The notes below the pieces were generated by a model. That model searched no databases, was not told the origin of the DNA, and worked only from the letters and a program-made list of their open reading frames with translations. From NCBI GenBank assembly GCA_016617855.1, contig JAECUM010003650.1:1-64000 (forward strand): a stretch of 64,000 nt of DNA, given 5' to 3'. Source of the stretch: Megalonaias nervosa (Eukaryota > Mollusca > Bivalvia > Unionida > Unionidae). Made by a program: the position numbers and the translations under genes. Of this stretch, positions 12,383 through 25,310 are shown piece after piece; the stretch's first letter is position 1, and every line of letters starts with the position of its first letter.

Positions 12383-13061
12383 TCAAATATCGGAATTCCG
12401 AAGACTAGTTACATCAGAGTCACTACAGTCTGATTGCAAGAAATCGTTTAAAACCACACTGTATGGGAAAGGTACAACTGAATTGATTGACTGATTAACA
12501 TTACTATCTATATCAACACACTTCTTTAACATATTAATATGGCAGATTTGTATATGTTCCCGCCTCCCAGGAGTATTGCTAATATAACTTAAGTCACTTT
12601 CTATTTTACTGTACAAAGAACATAATACTTAACCTAAGGAGGATTTTGATATGTGGGCCAGAGAGCGAGACCTTTTTCACCAGGCTGAAAAGTTTGTTTA
12701 CCTTTGACGTTTTGTCATATGTATATTACATTTTGGATTGGGTATATTGAAGATTATTTATTCCTACCTCACAGGATTTTGGCAACTTATTTTCAACTTA
12801 TTGTCCAAATTAGAGACATAATAATGAAGATTAAGCTCTTAATCTTCGGTAGAAAGAAGTTTCTCATCAAACACTTCAATGATCCACGGACAGTATGGCC
12901 AAAACAAGTTCAAAAGGACTTAAACTTAATGATTTTTGAACTGATCCCCAGTGTGAAGGCTTATTGGCTCCTAAATAACATTTGAATGGAGTTTCATTGC
13001 CTAGACAACGTTTAAAGCTAATACGACTTAATGGTCGTACACAAAGTAACTGAAAGAGCAA
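12383..13061 (-). pseudogene. Integrase C-terminal region of the Gypsy-type element
   Basis: SLSPFELVLAI at about 12900-12870, then a run ending in SNTPGRREHIQICHINMLKK at about 12570-12510, are the distal integrase core and GPY/F-type tail that precede RT in Gmr1-like polyproteins. Several frame changes separate the pieces. The DDE core itself is absent, replaced by the LTR-like block at 13010-13640. Confidence 0.6.
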
Positions 13062-13640
13062 GAACCAACAAGTTTTGTGAACTTTAACAAATAATTTATA
13101 TCCCTAAATTACAAAGTGTAGATATTAAAGAAATATGCTGATACGCCAGTGGTCTGTATTGTGACGATTTGCTACAGTATTTTGATGCATCATAATAACA
13201 CAATCCAAAATGTTCGTGTCTGAATCCCCCAAAATTCCAAATTAATGTTCCAGTCCAAGAATATTATTGCTGAGCACTTTGTAATTCTGCTGATAACAAT
13301 TTGAATGAATAATTCCGCCGAAATGAAATACTGAACATAACAACAATACTTATTCTGCATCAGATGTTAAATGCAACAATGGGTAATTTCTCAAGTAAAC
13401 AAGATTATATTTAAGAAAAACTATGACACATAAATAGAACCAGTATGAGGGTCAAAAGTTAATTTCTAGAAGATTTTTAAGTTGTCAACAAGGTTAGATC
13501 TATTACGAAATTATAATAAAGAACACAGGAAACATCAGATAGACCAGTTTTATGGGGTAATCCCAATGTCATAGACTTAGAGAAAAAATAAACATATAAC
13601 TTAATAATAATCTGACTAATTAATCCACAAATACAAAATA
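13010..13640. repeat. LTR-like insertion nested in the Gypsy-type pol
   Basis: AATACGACTTAATGGTCGTA followed by ACCAACAAGTTTTG resembles the start of the LTR at 15291 (TGTTACGGCTATATGGTCAT) and the block at 16735 (TTACGACTCAATGGTC, ACCAACAAGTTTTGG). It sits where the integrase catalytic core should be, which suggests a solo LTR of a related element inserted and replaced or displaced coding sequence. Confidence 0.4.
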
Positions 13641-13734
13641 AATGTTACTGGGCAGGTACAACATGATTTGATTTTCGAGAAGGTCCGGTACCAAATACAA
13701 ATGTATATACCATATAATCATTAAGAAATCCAAT

Positions 13735-14560
13735 AAGCAATACAATATTGAATATGGTGCACTGACCACTCGTCATAGTCACCAGCAGGCACCTCAGATG
13801 GTCTACCTTTTCTCATAAGGACCCCATTTTTAACATAATAACAGTCTGATACATGTGTGGTTTAGGTTTCGCTAACAGTCCTCTGAAACAAAATTAGATA
13901 TATCATGATCTTGTTCCTGTTAGACATCTAGTGATTGACTTTTGTCACCCTGATTAGAATTGAGAGAATGGGTAGTGAAAAGAGGATCACTATGACTAAT
14001 ACCTTTTTAAATATCAATACTTGGAGCAAGGGTGACCTTATCAAAATACTGACCAATAAGTGTGTCAGCTAAAGAAATATTTTCCTTCATTCTCAAAAGC
14101 TCTTTTTATCCTAGCTCTAGTAACTGCACAAGCATTGTAAAAATCAGGGATTTCATTTTTAATAGGATCAAATTTTGGGTCCAAATTAAACGTATCAGTT
14201 ATAAATGGATTAACCTTATCTCCAGCAAAGTCACTGCCTAGCAAAAAATGAACACCCTAAATGTTCTAAGAAGTCACTGCTCCGGCAGTCACAGGTCCTG
14301 AACTAAGTATGATGACACTCCTTGAATAATAACACTTTCATTAGAAACAGACCTTACAAAGGCAAATTACCTAATAGCAAAAGATTCTGGGAAGTTTATG
14401 TGTCCCTTGATATTTTTATAGGGATAGGATTAGCAGAATCACCTATAAGTGATAGAGAACCTTTCGACATGAATGGTTCATAATTGTCCATAATAAAATC
14501 AGACTTTTGTTTGCTTGACCCAACAAATGTATTGCTTCCAATACATGGCCATGACCTTGT
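13735..14560 (-). pseudogene. Protease and H2C2-finger region of the Gypsy-type element
   Basis: On the minus strand VHFLLGSDFAGDKVNPF (about 14255-14200) and EIPDFYNACAVTRARI (about 14150-14100) match the protease-distal segment of Gmr1-like polyproteins. NGVLMRKGRPSEVPAG at about 13835-13785 is the segment that precedes the integrase zinc finger. The aspartic protease active site is not clearly seen. The frame is interrupted several times. Confidence 0.55.
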
Positions 14561-15153
14561 CCTCCTAGAAATAAGATCATTTGTAACAGTTTAGTCTTCA
14601 TTTTGTTGCTTATGTTTTAATTTGTAGCAATCAAACCTAAATAGGTGTATTTTCTAACAATAAGTATTTTGATCAGACTTAACAGAAGTTTGATTTCGAT
14701 AAGTTGTGCTATATTGAGATTTGGAAGTACTCGTATGAGATTAAAATGGATATGTAACAGTTCTAATTCTTTTAATTACAGTTGCATTTTCCTGTCTTGT
14801 TTTCTCTTGGTATCTTTCTTTCTTCTTTCTGCATTTGCATCTGCATTTGGCTCTCTTTTCGTTTTGAAGTTGAAGCTTTCTTAGCTCTGTTTCCATCTTT
14901 TTATATTTCAATTCTATTACTATCATTACAGAGTCAGATATAGATTTACTAACGAAACTCAAAGTACTTGTATTAAACATTATTGGTCCTACCAAATGCT
15001 GTACACAGTTTTTATTTAATTTCTTGTTTTAACAAAGATGGTTTTACGTCCGAAATATAGAATAGTGGCTGGCTGCAGCAACTCATCTTTCCTTAGACAC
15101 TCCAAATCCTCCATGGGCGGATTGGAAACAAAACTCACCACTCCAGACGACAT
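14560..15153 (-). pseudogene. Gag remnant
   Basis: A start codon at 15153 opens a short frame MSSGVVSFVSNPPMEDLECL, typical of the gag N-terminus of this group, located about 120 nt after the primer site. Further down, a lysine/arginine-rich frame at 14741-14995 and a partial CCHC-like DCYKLKHKQ near 14630 mark the rest of gag. Frames are broken. Confidence 0.5.
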
Positions 15154-15272
15154 TGTGAAATCTTGTTGGTTTCACTCTGTGAAATCAAAACACCAGGACA
15201 AAGAAATTCCTAACTAAACGAGAGAAGTTAAATTTCAGAAATAAATTTTACCTTATCTGAAATTCATATCCT

Positions 15273-15285
15273 GAAGGAGCCGCCA
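15273..15285 (-). other. Primer binding site of the Gypsy-type element
   Basis: On the minus strand the LTR ends GCCGTAACA, then five bases, then TGGCGGCTCCTTC. The TGG start complements a tRNA 3' CCA end and lies where a minus-strand primer site is expected. The tRNA species is not assigned. Confidence 0.6.
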
Positions 15286-15290
15286 ATTAC

Positions 15291-16030
15291 TGTTACGGCT
15301 ATATGGTCATAAACTAAGCAACAGAAAGAAACGAAACAATCAAGTTTTGTAAAACAGAATAAATAATGTAATTATGAAAGTTTTAAAATAAAACATGAAG
15401 AGGAAAGTACAGTATTATGAATTAAATCCAAAATATTTCCAAACGTTTTTATCACAAGTCCTAAAAGTAGAATATTCTGAGTGAATTCCAGATCATCAAT
15501 GTACTAGTCTGCTAACTGTTATGATGTATCACAACGTCATTATCGAGAGCTCCTTTGAATAAATACACAATAGTCCCAGAATAATATTTTAGTCCAATGA
15601 GCATTGTGAATTCCAATGAATAATCCAACAAATGTCTCCTGTCAAAGTATATCTAAATACGACATTAAACACCTCTGCAGATTGATATTAATACAAGAGC
15701 ATATGAAATAAGAATCAGACATAGGATTGAATTTGAATCAGGAATTACTTGTTTGCTCATTCCGCTCCATATATACATCTCCATGAGTCTATTACGACTA
15801 TATTTCGCAATATACCCCCTACTCAATCAAATATTTTGTAATGCTTACTCAAGTACACAATCACTTGACTTTAACTAGCCAGCTATAAATAGCTTCAAAC
15901 TTCTAAATATGTTTATTATTAGAGCCTTGGCAACACCTATTTGTAGACCCTATACAATCAGAGTGCTAAAGGTTGAAACATAAAAAGTATATACGGTCAT
16001 GCTGCAAAAGTTACAAAAAGTATGGATATA
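15291..16030 (-). repeat. 5' LTR of the Gypsy-type element
   Basis: Begins on the plus strand with TGTTACGGC directly after the primer-site spacer. The distal half (15700-16020) matches the left copy at 11140-11510. The outer end is not sharply defined. Confidence 0.6.
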
Positions 16031-16729
16031 CATAACAACAGATATTGGACACACAAAGCAACAGATATAAATATAACAACGAAATGCACACCACGTATTG
16101 TGACCGTTGTTGTATTTGAATTTGTTGATGTAAGTATCATCTTTTGCTAACACTCTTCAGAAACATGCTCTTCGCATTCTCAAAGATAATCTCCATTTCT
16201 ATAGGACTGTGTCATAAATACTCCCCTTCCCAAAAGAGATGCAGTGAAAATTTCAACAATAGTTGGAGCAATAAACAAAATTAGAATATACCTGGACAAA
16301 AGAATAAATGATCACTGCTAAAGCAAACGCTAGACTTTAAAGCGATTATGCCAAAACACTTTCATAAACAGAGATCGAACATACCTGTCTTAGAAGGTAG
16401 ACATAGTGATACTTACAGACTAGGTTCCCTGTCCAATATAAGTTCGCGTGTTCTCTTGTTATTAATACACGCCGAGTTGAGTATCAGTTTATTTTCCCCT
16501 TAGCTTGTATCAGCTGACTATCATGCCTGTCGCCATTATTTCTATTCTGACCTGTTTAAAAAGAACAGATTTGCTGTTGGATTCTGTTTCTACTCTTCTG
16601 TATTTAGCGGCCTTCTGATGCTGTTTCTGATAAAATACTGTACTTCTCCTATGACGCTACTACTTATCACGTACAAATATTACAAGCCAGCCCCCGAGAA
16701 ACAATTCAGGTGTGGAAACATTTTATGTA

Positions 16730-17060
16730 ATTATTACGACTCAATGGTCTTAACACAAACAAAACGAGTCAAAACCAACAAGTTTTGGAAACTAAAAATT
16801 TTATTTCTTTCCTTAAAATACAAAGTCACAGTATGGTGAATGAAATTATTAACAGTCCTGAATGTTCTATCAAGTCCAAAAGTATCGAGTAATCGAGATG
16901 AGTTTCATTTGTGTTCCAAATAATGTTCACTAATGTACTGGTATATCAAAGGTATTCGTGAAATCACTATGATACAATCCGAAAATGTCTTTAAATAAAT
17001 TCACAATAATTCCGATGAGTTATAATTCCTAATAGACTGAACTGTTCGAGCACATTATGT
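16730..17060. repeat. Second LTR-like fragment outside the element
   Basis: TTACGACTCAATGGTC and ACCAACAAGTTTTGG repeat the order seen at 13010 and, more weakly, at 15291. It probably is another LTR copy or the end of a second, older insertion. Confidence 0.35.
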
Positions 17061-18419
17061 TAATAATTGGATTAAATACATGACTTGTGTTTGCTACGAA
17101 GAATACCTAATTTTCAATTAAGCATCTCTTAATAGATTACCAAGAAGCAATACCAAGCATTGGAACTTATGAATGAATTTTATAAGAATGACTCATTTTT
17201 AAAGTGCAAATGTATGATCATAGATAAATTTAGTATTTAAAATATTATTAAATAAATGACCATTACAAACAATCAACCTGAAATATAATACACATAAAAT
17301 AGATATACATAACAGTAATAGTTTGGCATCACAAAATGGTTTGCAGTGGCAATATAAACAATTATATTTTGTACGAAATAAATAAGCTGATTGTGAAAAT
17401 GCATTCTCTAAGTGGAATTACATATCAGATTTTCTTTGTTTGATTCTATGGTGCCTCGTACATGGTATTTTAAACAAAACTGCATGTTCCATCCTGTGAA
17501 ATTAAGTGATGTGTAAATATACTAGCATAATTGTTACTTCTATTTACAAACACAACATATTATTTCTTACAAGGACAAAAAGTTGTTTTCAGAAATAGTG
17601 ATAATATGACATTTCATTGTCCATATAGGTCAAATGCCAATGTATTAATTGGAAAACAAATGTACATGCTCTCTTAATCGCGTTTTAATCTGGTTTTACA
17701 CGTTTTACAAGAAACATTACCCCATCACAACTGTTATATTTATTAATAGTATGTGTACAGAAACGCTAATGTGCGTCACATGACACCAGGTAAACTGAAG
17801 CTATGATGTGAGTTCTGTCTGCTTTCGTGTCATGTGATATGACTAAATATTTTCAAGAGTAGGAAATAAATTTAATCATTGGAATTCATTAGCCTTTCAT
17901 CTTTAGTAATGTAGTATTTGTAGTGGGTTTAATAGCACGTCAACACAATAGCTGCAGTTTGGTACCAATTAAAGGTATAGTTCTGCAAATATTATATAAT
18001 GAATTACACCAACAAATAATATAATTTGTTTCAGAAAACACACAAAGCTCTTCAAAACCACTTTAAAATGAAGTATTAAACAATGCGAGTTAAAAGGTAA
18101 AGATAAAAAATTATGTAAAGCGTTTACAAAAAAGTAGTCCTTACAATACTTTTGTATATAAACCACTTTCCCCTCAAAGTCCAAGATATTATGTCGACAT
18201 TTTGTAACTTACTAAAAATCTTTCATATGCATTTTGTACAAATGAAGACTTCGTTCATGGTCATCACACTCCTGAAATGAGCACTTTGACTGAACGGAAC
18301 TCCCTAGTTGAACTAACTGATGCTCAGACTCAGAACTAACTGACTAAATGAATCTTTCTGACTTTATTTACAACTTTATATCCCAAAACTTGTGTTTCGT
18401 ACTGGGCATTCAATCACTG
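17061..18419. other. Non-coding stretch
   Basis: AT-rich, with only short chance frames. Nothing recognised. Confidence 0.4.
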
Positions 18420-18632
18420 ACAGATTGATACTTCATAATAATAATATTAATAATTTTGGTTCGGCTTGGTGCTTTCTGGCAAAGTAACACAAATGGGTTA
18501 TTTAATGACGAGTCAATTGTCTGGCTCAAAGACACACATCGGTAGGTGACACAAGCTAGTCCAAGGGTAGGATTAGAACCCTTTCGTTAGTCTGTCCGGC
18601 ACATTTACCATTGAGCCACCGCGGCTCACTAA
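18420..18632 (-). repeat. tRNA-derived SINE, family 3
   Basis: On the minus strand GAGCCGCGGTGGCTCAATGG carries an A-box-like TGGCTCAATGG, and GGTTCTAATCC at about 18573-18583 is B-box-like. A body of about 130 nt ends in an ATT-repeat tail near 18435. It is a SINE head and not a functional tRNA, since the spacing and arms do not form a cloverleaf. Confidence 0.6.
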
Positions 18633-18862
<230 letters not shown>

Positions 18863-21800
18863 TTATAAAAAGACTGCCTCGATAACAACTATTAATATTA
18901 CTACTGCCACTATCATTGTTAGCACCGCTAACACTTTTACAACAACTATTACTAATTTTCAGCACGATATCTAAGTCATTGTTCTCAAAGCTAAACAATT
19001 AGTTATCAGTGAAATAAGGACACTTTTAAAAAAAGTACTAGTGACAGAATTTATCAGCATTGAATATATTTTTAACCGAACGATAAAGGCAGGAAACTTA
19101 AAGTGTTCCCGTACATTATATTCTAAACTTGATACTTATCACAAGAATCCATTTCATGCAGACATTTCAGTGAAAATCTACATAATTGTTATCTACATCG
19201 TTAGGAGATAAAATATTACAATTATTATATATTATGTTGTAAAGAATTGTTTTAATTAAAGTGAATTTTTCTTGAACTGGAGAAAAACGAAGGAATTTCT
19301 TAAACCAGATTGCAAATCTCCAAGCAAAGTATTCTAGTACAGGCTTTCAACTCACATCACCATAGCAACACAGCCATCTGCTGCAGCTGAAGAAATGGTG
19401 GTGTGAAAAACTAACGTTTAAGTACCGGTCAAGTCGGCATTGAAGATATATTTTCCAATCCTATTGTTTTATGCTTATTTAGATCCTACTGTTCCATACA
19501 CTGATAAAATAAAGCTTGGTTCTTAATTAAAAGGTGAGTTTTAAAGTAATGTTATGTATTCGCCGTTCGCGAGACTTTAAATGTGTATATTTAACTTTCA
19601 AAATTTAATAAACATTTTCAATGGAGTTGCATTAAATTAGTTGATGTTCGTGGCAAATGAATAACTATGAATGTAATTTGACCAGCTCCAGTTATTGTTT
19701 ATGATTGCGTGTTGGAAAATTTACATATTCTCTAAGTGAAAGTTGTATATCATAACCTTTAATCCTCCTTTAATCCCCTTTAGAATTTTCCGATGCAAGT
19801 TGAAATTGCGGATATATTCTCATCGGTACGAAAAAAAACTTATTTCAAGTAAAATTACGACAGATATTATGGACAAAAAGAAAACGCTACGTGTATTAAC
19901 AAGAACAATCGATCTAGCATATAAATGATTCAGCTCAACACTATTTTAGAGACATTCCAAACATCTTTCTTGGCTAAGGGGAGAACCTAAATAAAACTTT
20001 ATAAGTTCAAAAGAATGTAAAATTATTATTCTTCTCGTTAGAACGATTTTATCACAGCTCATAAGCAATAACTATTTACATAAGCACATATTTTCGCTAT
20101 GAAGAGGGAAACTGTTTGCATTAACAAAGGTTTTTACAATGTAGGCCAAAAATAAGATTTTATTAAACTCTCTACTTAAAATTGTATTGAATATAAAGTT
20201 TAATATTCACTCAACCGTTATTAGACCTTTAGCCCAACAAACACAAACGTTCACAAGACATCTATACTTGACGATTACAGCAAGTAATACGCAGTTTTAA
20301 ATGAGAATCTTAGTATTCATTAAATTTTTATTAACCCATAAATGTCAGTTTACAACGTTTACAAATAATTCACATTATTTAAACTTAATTTTTCATACAG
20401 TTAAAAAATGGCATATGCTTAATATTTATAACAGGGAAAGCTCTTATAAATATTTGAAACTACAGGCAACTATGTACATATAATTAATATTAACTTTATA
20501 CAATTTACTGACAAATGTTTGCCCGTAACACTCGAGAAATGTTACATCTACAGGGTAAATACTAATGTATAGAAATCCATAGAGAAATCTGTTTTAGAAC
20601 TTTAAAATTATTTCATTTATATAAATCCTACAGCTCCTTATGCTATTGTGCTTCAAGAGCATATTGATTTTGATTAGTTCATCCACCTTTAATGTCCTGG
20701 CAACGGAAATGAAGTTCCGCGCATGCTCATTTTGTGTGGGGTAGAAAAAAAAAAAACCCAAGCAAGTGAATTCAAATATCTACTAAGCTGAGCCATTACG
20801 TGAAAACTTTGCCTGAAAAGAGCAAATATAGGTACTATAAAATGTTGTCTAGTCTTGGATTCGGCAAACCTGAGTTCTTTATGCTGATGAAATATTTTTC
20901 AGGAGAATATTTTTTCTACAGTTAAAATGCCTAATTTTAATGTTTACAAACAAACCTGTTCAAATGTACTGGACACATATAACAATATCGTCGAAATATT
21001 AACTAATAACACGCTGGATTGATATCAAATGTTTGAATAATCATAAAACTAAAGGTGGCATTGATTATAACCGATATGTTTTTACAATAACCAGATAATC
21101 TGATCAGAGCGTTGACCAAAAAGGTACTTAGAGCCATTGAATATCAATTATTTCATCTTCAAAACCGGACTGATATAATTTATTGCAAGTGTAAATGGTA
21201 CAGTATTGAAATGGAACCATAGCTACCGAAATGGTAGGATAAATGGTTTGGTAGTTAAAAAATTTCCAGACCGACTGAGATCTCAACATTTTACATCATA
21301 GCTGAAAACAGTGCAAGCCAGTATACATATTTGCATTATGCTCACACAAGAACGCAAGAAATATTGTAACAACCAAAGGGGTTTCTTGACCGAGTGATGT
21401 CAAACCCTGGCGCGATTCCCCCTAGGAGTCTTAAGTTTCCCCAGATTCCAAAGACTCCCATCAACTACTTTTGTAAACTGGAAAGTCCAACGTGTCCATT
21501 TTATAAATAATTTTACTCTAATTAATACATTCCCAATTGTCTGTCAACGACACAACGGCAGGGTTTCTCCTCATTAACTTTCCGTAACATACCGCCAGTA
21601 TTTCACGTTGTGAAACTACACAAATCAGCAAACTATTACAGGAAACTACTGTTACTAGGCTAACTTCGGCCAGTCAAATCGTGATTTTAAATCACATTTT
21701 GCCTGTATCTTTGCACGATATTTACCACTATGGCAAAAATAAACGGCGCCTGCCGACGGTGGAACAGTCCCTTCTCGTTTATTCCCTTGTAAAATTTACC

Positions 21801-23149
21801 ATTCTCCAATCATAAATATTGCACATGGAGTCATAAGATCAATTCACGCAATTAGGTTTTAATTGGGACTACCGAACTCCAGGGACACTCATGCAGTAAC
21901 ACTTTACTCCGTGACGTTTGCCCCAAGTAACTGGCTAATTATGTCGGTCTAAGGACTATATTCTCAGCACCGACTTCCAATAATCAAACACGTAATCAAA
22001 AAATCTAAGAAATCCTTAAAATGGAGAGCTATCAACAAATGTGTATACTCCAAATTGTTACAATATTATTCTTACCTGGAAATTGTATTAACAATTTCAA
22101 ATGTTTTTAATGTACTGGTGGATGGGCAACGTCGTTTTGCGTTTTGCTTTGTTTATAAAATGTATTATCTTTGGTCAACAAAGATAATTTAGAGAGGATA
22201 AAAAAGAAGTTTGTTTACACGATCATGGAATGAAATAAACACTGGGGACAATAGAGTACGTTGTATCAAATCTACACATGAATCACAGAGATTAATTTAG
22301 ATTTGCCTAACTTTCAATCTGTCCGCACTCGAAATAGGGAAATAGGGCAACAATGTAAAGGTCAACCATTGTCTGATAACCGACGCCCATCTTCCACTAC
22401 CATATACTGCAAGGTTTTCCATAACAAAATGCTGTATGACCTGTAGATTTAATGTCATACGCAACGTTCAATTATTATTGGAAGCATATTCCATTTAGTC
22501 TGTTTCTAGTTAAAAGTGAAAAGTGAAAAATCAAGGGAGAGTTTGTTTGCACCTAGTATTGATGCACATGGATGATATCAGAATAAAAGCAGATCTCACA
22601 GAATATTTTGTAAGAGCTCGTGTAAAGGAACTCTGAAAATATAAGAGGAAAGCGTAACTCCACCTAGCTGAAGTAGTTGTTAGTAGTCAAGTGGCTAAGC
22701 GAAACGACACTTACACGCCGGACAAAAGCACTATTTTTTCACACAAGTATCGCATGGGGTCAGATATTCAGAAACTTATAAGTTCCAAACAATCTGGCGA
22801 GCAAGGAGATACTGTGACGCAATTCTGGTGTCATGCTATCAAATGTCTCAAAACACAGATACACGTTATATAAAATGCCATACAAATATTTTAGGGGTTA
22901 GAATTGAGTGTTTCACTTTTGTCTTATTTACTCTGTGAGTAAGTTGTAAAAAAATAATAAGGCGGTGTCATACTGATATCATAACATCATTTTTAATGAC
23001 GAAATTACCTCCAAAAGATCTGAGTGATAACTTGATAAGCGTTCTTCAGTAAGGTTTATAGTAAAAAGGTTATTTCTGCCAAGATAACCTAAAGATAACA
23101 ATATGGTTATGGTATTTGCTTGAGTCAAACCATGACAATCGAATATTTC
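18863..23149. other. Non-coding stretch
   Basis: No domain or splice-bounded exon was recognised over this AT-rich interval. A slightly G+C-richer patch at 21370-21980 has no supported frame. Confidence 0.4.
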
Positions 23150-23500
23150 TGACAGTTGCAACTGCAACGTTCAGCGCACGTCAGTTCGGCTTTGGGGCAC
23201 GTTCAGCTTCGAAAACCATCAGACATGTAACAGCATTCTATCAGCTTACTACAAGCTTCAGATGCATCAGGAAGAATCATCCAGACAGGCTGCCAATGGT
23301 CATCTTCCATTGTCCACTCACATCCTTTTATCGTGTCCGGCGCGTGTTGCATTTATTGCCCATGTTCTTCTTCAAGCCACCTGACTGCAGAAATGTACGA
23401 CTCTCGCTACCGGTAAATTTGACTTTACTCATGTTCGAGTCAATGTTTCCCGTCATAAATAGCAACTACAACCGGCTGTTGTCACAGAAGCAGATAATTG
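23150..23500 (-). pseudogene. Cysteine-rich transposon-type fragment
   Basis: The minus strand of this G+C-richer patch reads a degenerate frame with CEWTMEDDHWQPVWMILPDA and then TCPKAELTCAERCSCNCQ. A W-rich lead followed by a Cys-rich CxC-like tail occurs in many invertebrate transposon-derived proteins. Internal stops show it is not functional. The exact element class is not known to me. Confidence 0.35.
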
Positions 23501-24594
23501 TATGATAATGAGAAAGACTTATTTCTTCATTTGTATTACCTAGTATATTTGGCTGGTGGAGTGTTGTAGTGTTTTATCATGTAAGTCTAAGCCACATACC
23601 TGAATACCCGAGGAGGCATGGCTAAAGCAGTACAATCAGTGGTTAAACGAACTTTTTTGTACCTATTTGATCCTACCGTATTATGTTGTGCTGGTAGTCT
23701 AATAAATCCCAGTGTTACATATTTAAACAATTTTGTACTTAGCCCTTTTAGCATAGCTTGTACTGTTTGATTTCGTTGTACTATTACTTATTTAATTACT
23801 TTGGGGGTCTGTACTAATGAGCCAAAGGCAATGTATTAGTAATACCAAGATGATACATTACTGGGAATAAATTAATTTTACTATAAATCCTTGAAGAAAA
23901 GCCTATCATCCAGTGAACATTAGGAAGCAAATTACAGCCACCTTTTGCACCTTAAGTTTAACTATACTGCAAAGCTACACCGCCGCCATGAAAAAGATAC
24001 ACACACCACATTGAGAAAACTGTTTAAGTAGACGGCAATCGAATGAGATAATCTAAATACGCACATACATTAACACATGAAATTTCATCTATGTTTTTAC
24101 GACCAGTTTTTAACCCAAAATGTAAGTCTAGACCAAGCAAAAGTGAGCAAATGCAGTAATCATTTAGAATTTGTAAAGATCAGACAGGTCATCTATTGGT
24201 CCTTACAATATTTAGCCTATTATATTTATTTCTTTAGGTGGAATGGTTATTGCACATTCGTGTTAACAAACTTAGGATAGACGGAAATGCTGACCAAAGA
24301 AAATAAATATCACACATCCGCATAGCAAACAGAAAGGAGGGTATATCTTTCTATCATCATTCAAAACGGAGCAACTTTTTGACAGACATATTCCTTCGAA
24401 ACTAAATATATTTCTTGAATGACCTCAACATGAAAATCTGATTGTTCTGTCAAGATACCTGGCTTCACCGTCTTCGAGATAAGCTGAACTGATGGAACTG
24501 ATACGAGACTATGGTTTGTTTCAGATGTTTGACGTGAACCTTTACTGTCACTTCTTCGATATTCTTAAATCCACTCATAGTAATAGGTTTAAAG
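23501..24594. other. Non-coding stretch
   Basis: AT-rich flank of element A. No gene supported. Confidence 0.4.
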
Positions 24595-24597
24595 GAG

Positions 24598-24835
24598 GTT
24601 TCTGGATCATGGACCCTATTTCCCTGTCCCAGAGACCCCCAAATTTCTCCAAACAAATACGATTTCCTTGTTCCAGAAACCCCACCCATCCATCTCCCAA
24701 CATCTATATCTTCCCACCACAAAAGGTTTCTGGACCAGGGACCCCCATCCTCTCCAACAAGACCACCCCCTACCACTCCCATCAGATTGGCGGCAAAGAC
24801 GATTTTATTTCTAAAGCTTAGAAAAAATTTCATAA
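24598..24835. repeat. Candidate terminal region of element A
   Basis: TTTCTGGACCAGGGACCCCC (from about 24726) with an earlier related copy near 24598, then TAGAAAAAATTTCATA at 24820-24835. Element B has at its outer left end TCTGGACCAGACCCCCAAAT followed by ATAGAAATTTCATA. The same order and orientation at the outer ends of A and B is what shared terminal inverted repeats would give. The TTTAGAAAAAATTTCATA segment recurs at 25290-25308. Confidence 0.35.
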
Positions 24836-25279
24836 CTCATCACGTATTATTAGTGGTTCAACTGTGCATATTAAAAATATTTTATCATCACGATAATAAA
24901 GACTAAACTTTATTTTACCGCTCAAACATCTACGGGACTCAAATGACTCTTTCATTTGTAATTTATTAAGAGGATACCTTTTATCAACACAATATGCTTT
25001 TGATCGATCAAGATCGATGGTAAGTTTAGTATATTTTTGTTGACTGATTGGATCATGAAAGTTATTAAATCCTGCTGACAATTCCTGGTTTAAGTTTTCA
25101 AGATAATTGATATATTCGCTGTTGTCACATCTGATGAGTGAAAGTTTTAGCCTGTCACAGCGGCTGAAATATATTCCTGATGTTTCATTGTTAATTTAAA
25201 CTGTCAACTGTTCACCGTCTATCGTTAGATATTTGATCTTGCTAGTGTTGCTATGTGCCACTGTCATATTTTCGAACAT
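24830..25279 (-). pseudogene. Small gene downstream of PolB in element A, possible ssDNA-binding type
   Basis: Starts ATG at 25279 (MFENMTVAH) about 30 nt after the end of PolB, has one in-frame TAA after 24 codons (after QLTV), and is otherwise open to 24830, about 150 codons. The FEN-x-TV start and its place beside PolB recall the small proteins found next to PolB in virus-like elements, for which ssDNA binding has been suggested. I see no diagnostic residues, so function is open. Confidence 0.4.
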
Positions 25280-25310
25280 TATTTCTAAAGTTTAGAAAAA
25301 ATTTCATACC

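Larger units (their letters stand above)
11140..16030 (-). mobile_element. Decayed Ty3/Gypsy-type LTR retrotransposon with Gmr1-like domain order
   Basis: On the minus strand the order is LTR (16030-15291), primer binding site, gag start (15153), zinc-knuckle-like piece, protease region, H2C2 finger of integrase, integrase C-terminal part, RT, and a second LTR copy (11510-11140). Integrase lies upstream of reverse transcriptase, the arrangement known for Gmr1-type Ty3/Gypsy elements. All domains carry stops and frameshifts, and the integrase catalytic core is replaced by an LTR-like insertion. Confidence 0.75.

Noticed and set aside
18556..18632. tRNA-like segment with GGTTCTAATCC
   Set aside because: SINE family 3 head attached to a repeat body and ATT tail; not a functional tRNA.
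24465..24833. Overlapping frames of 109-122 codons on both strands near the left end of element A
   Set aside because: The C-rich repetitive terminal-like sequence is open in several frames by composition. No domain and no homologue in element B.
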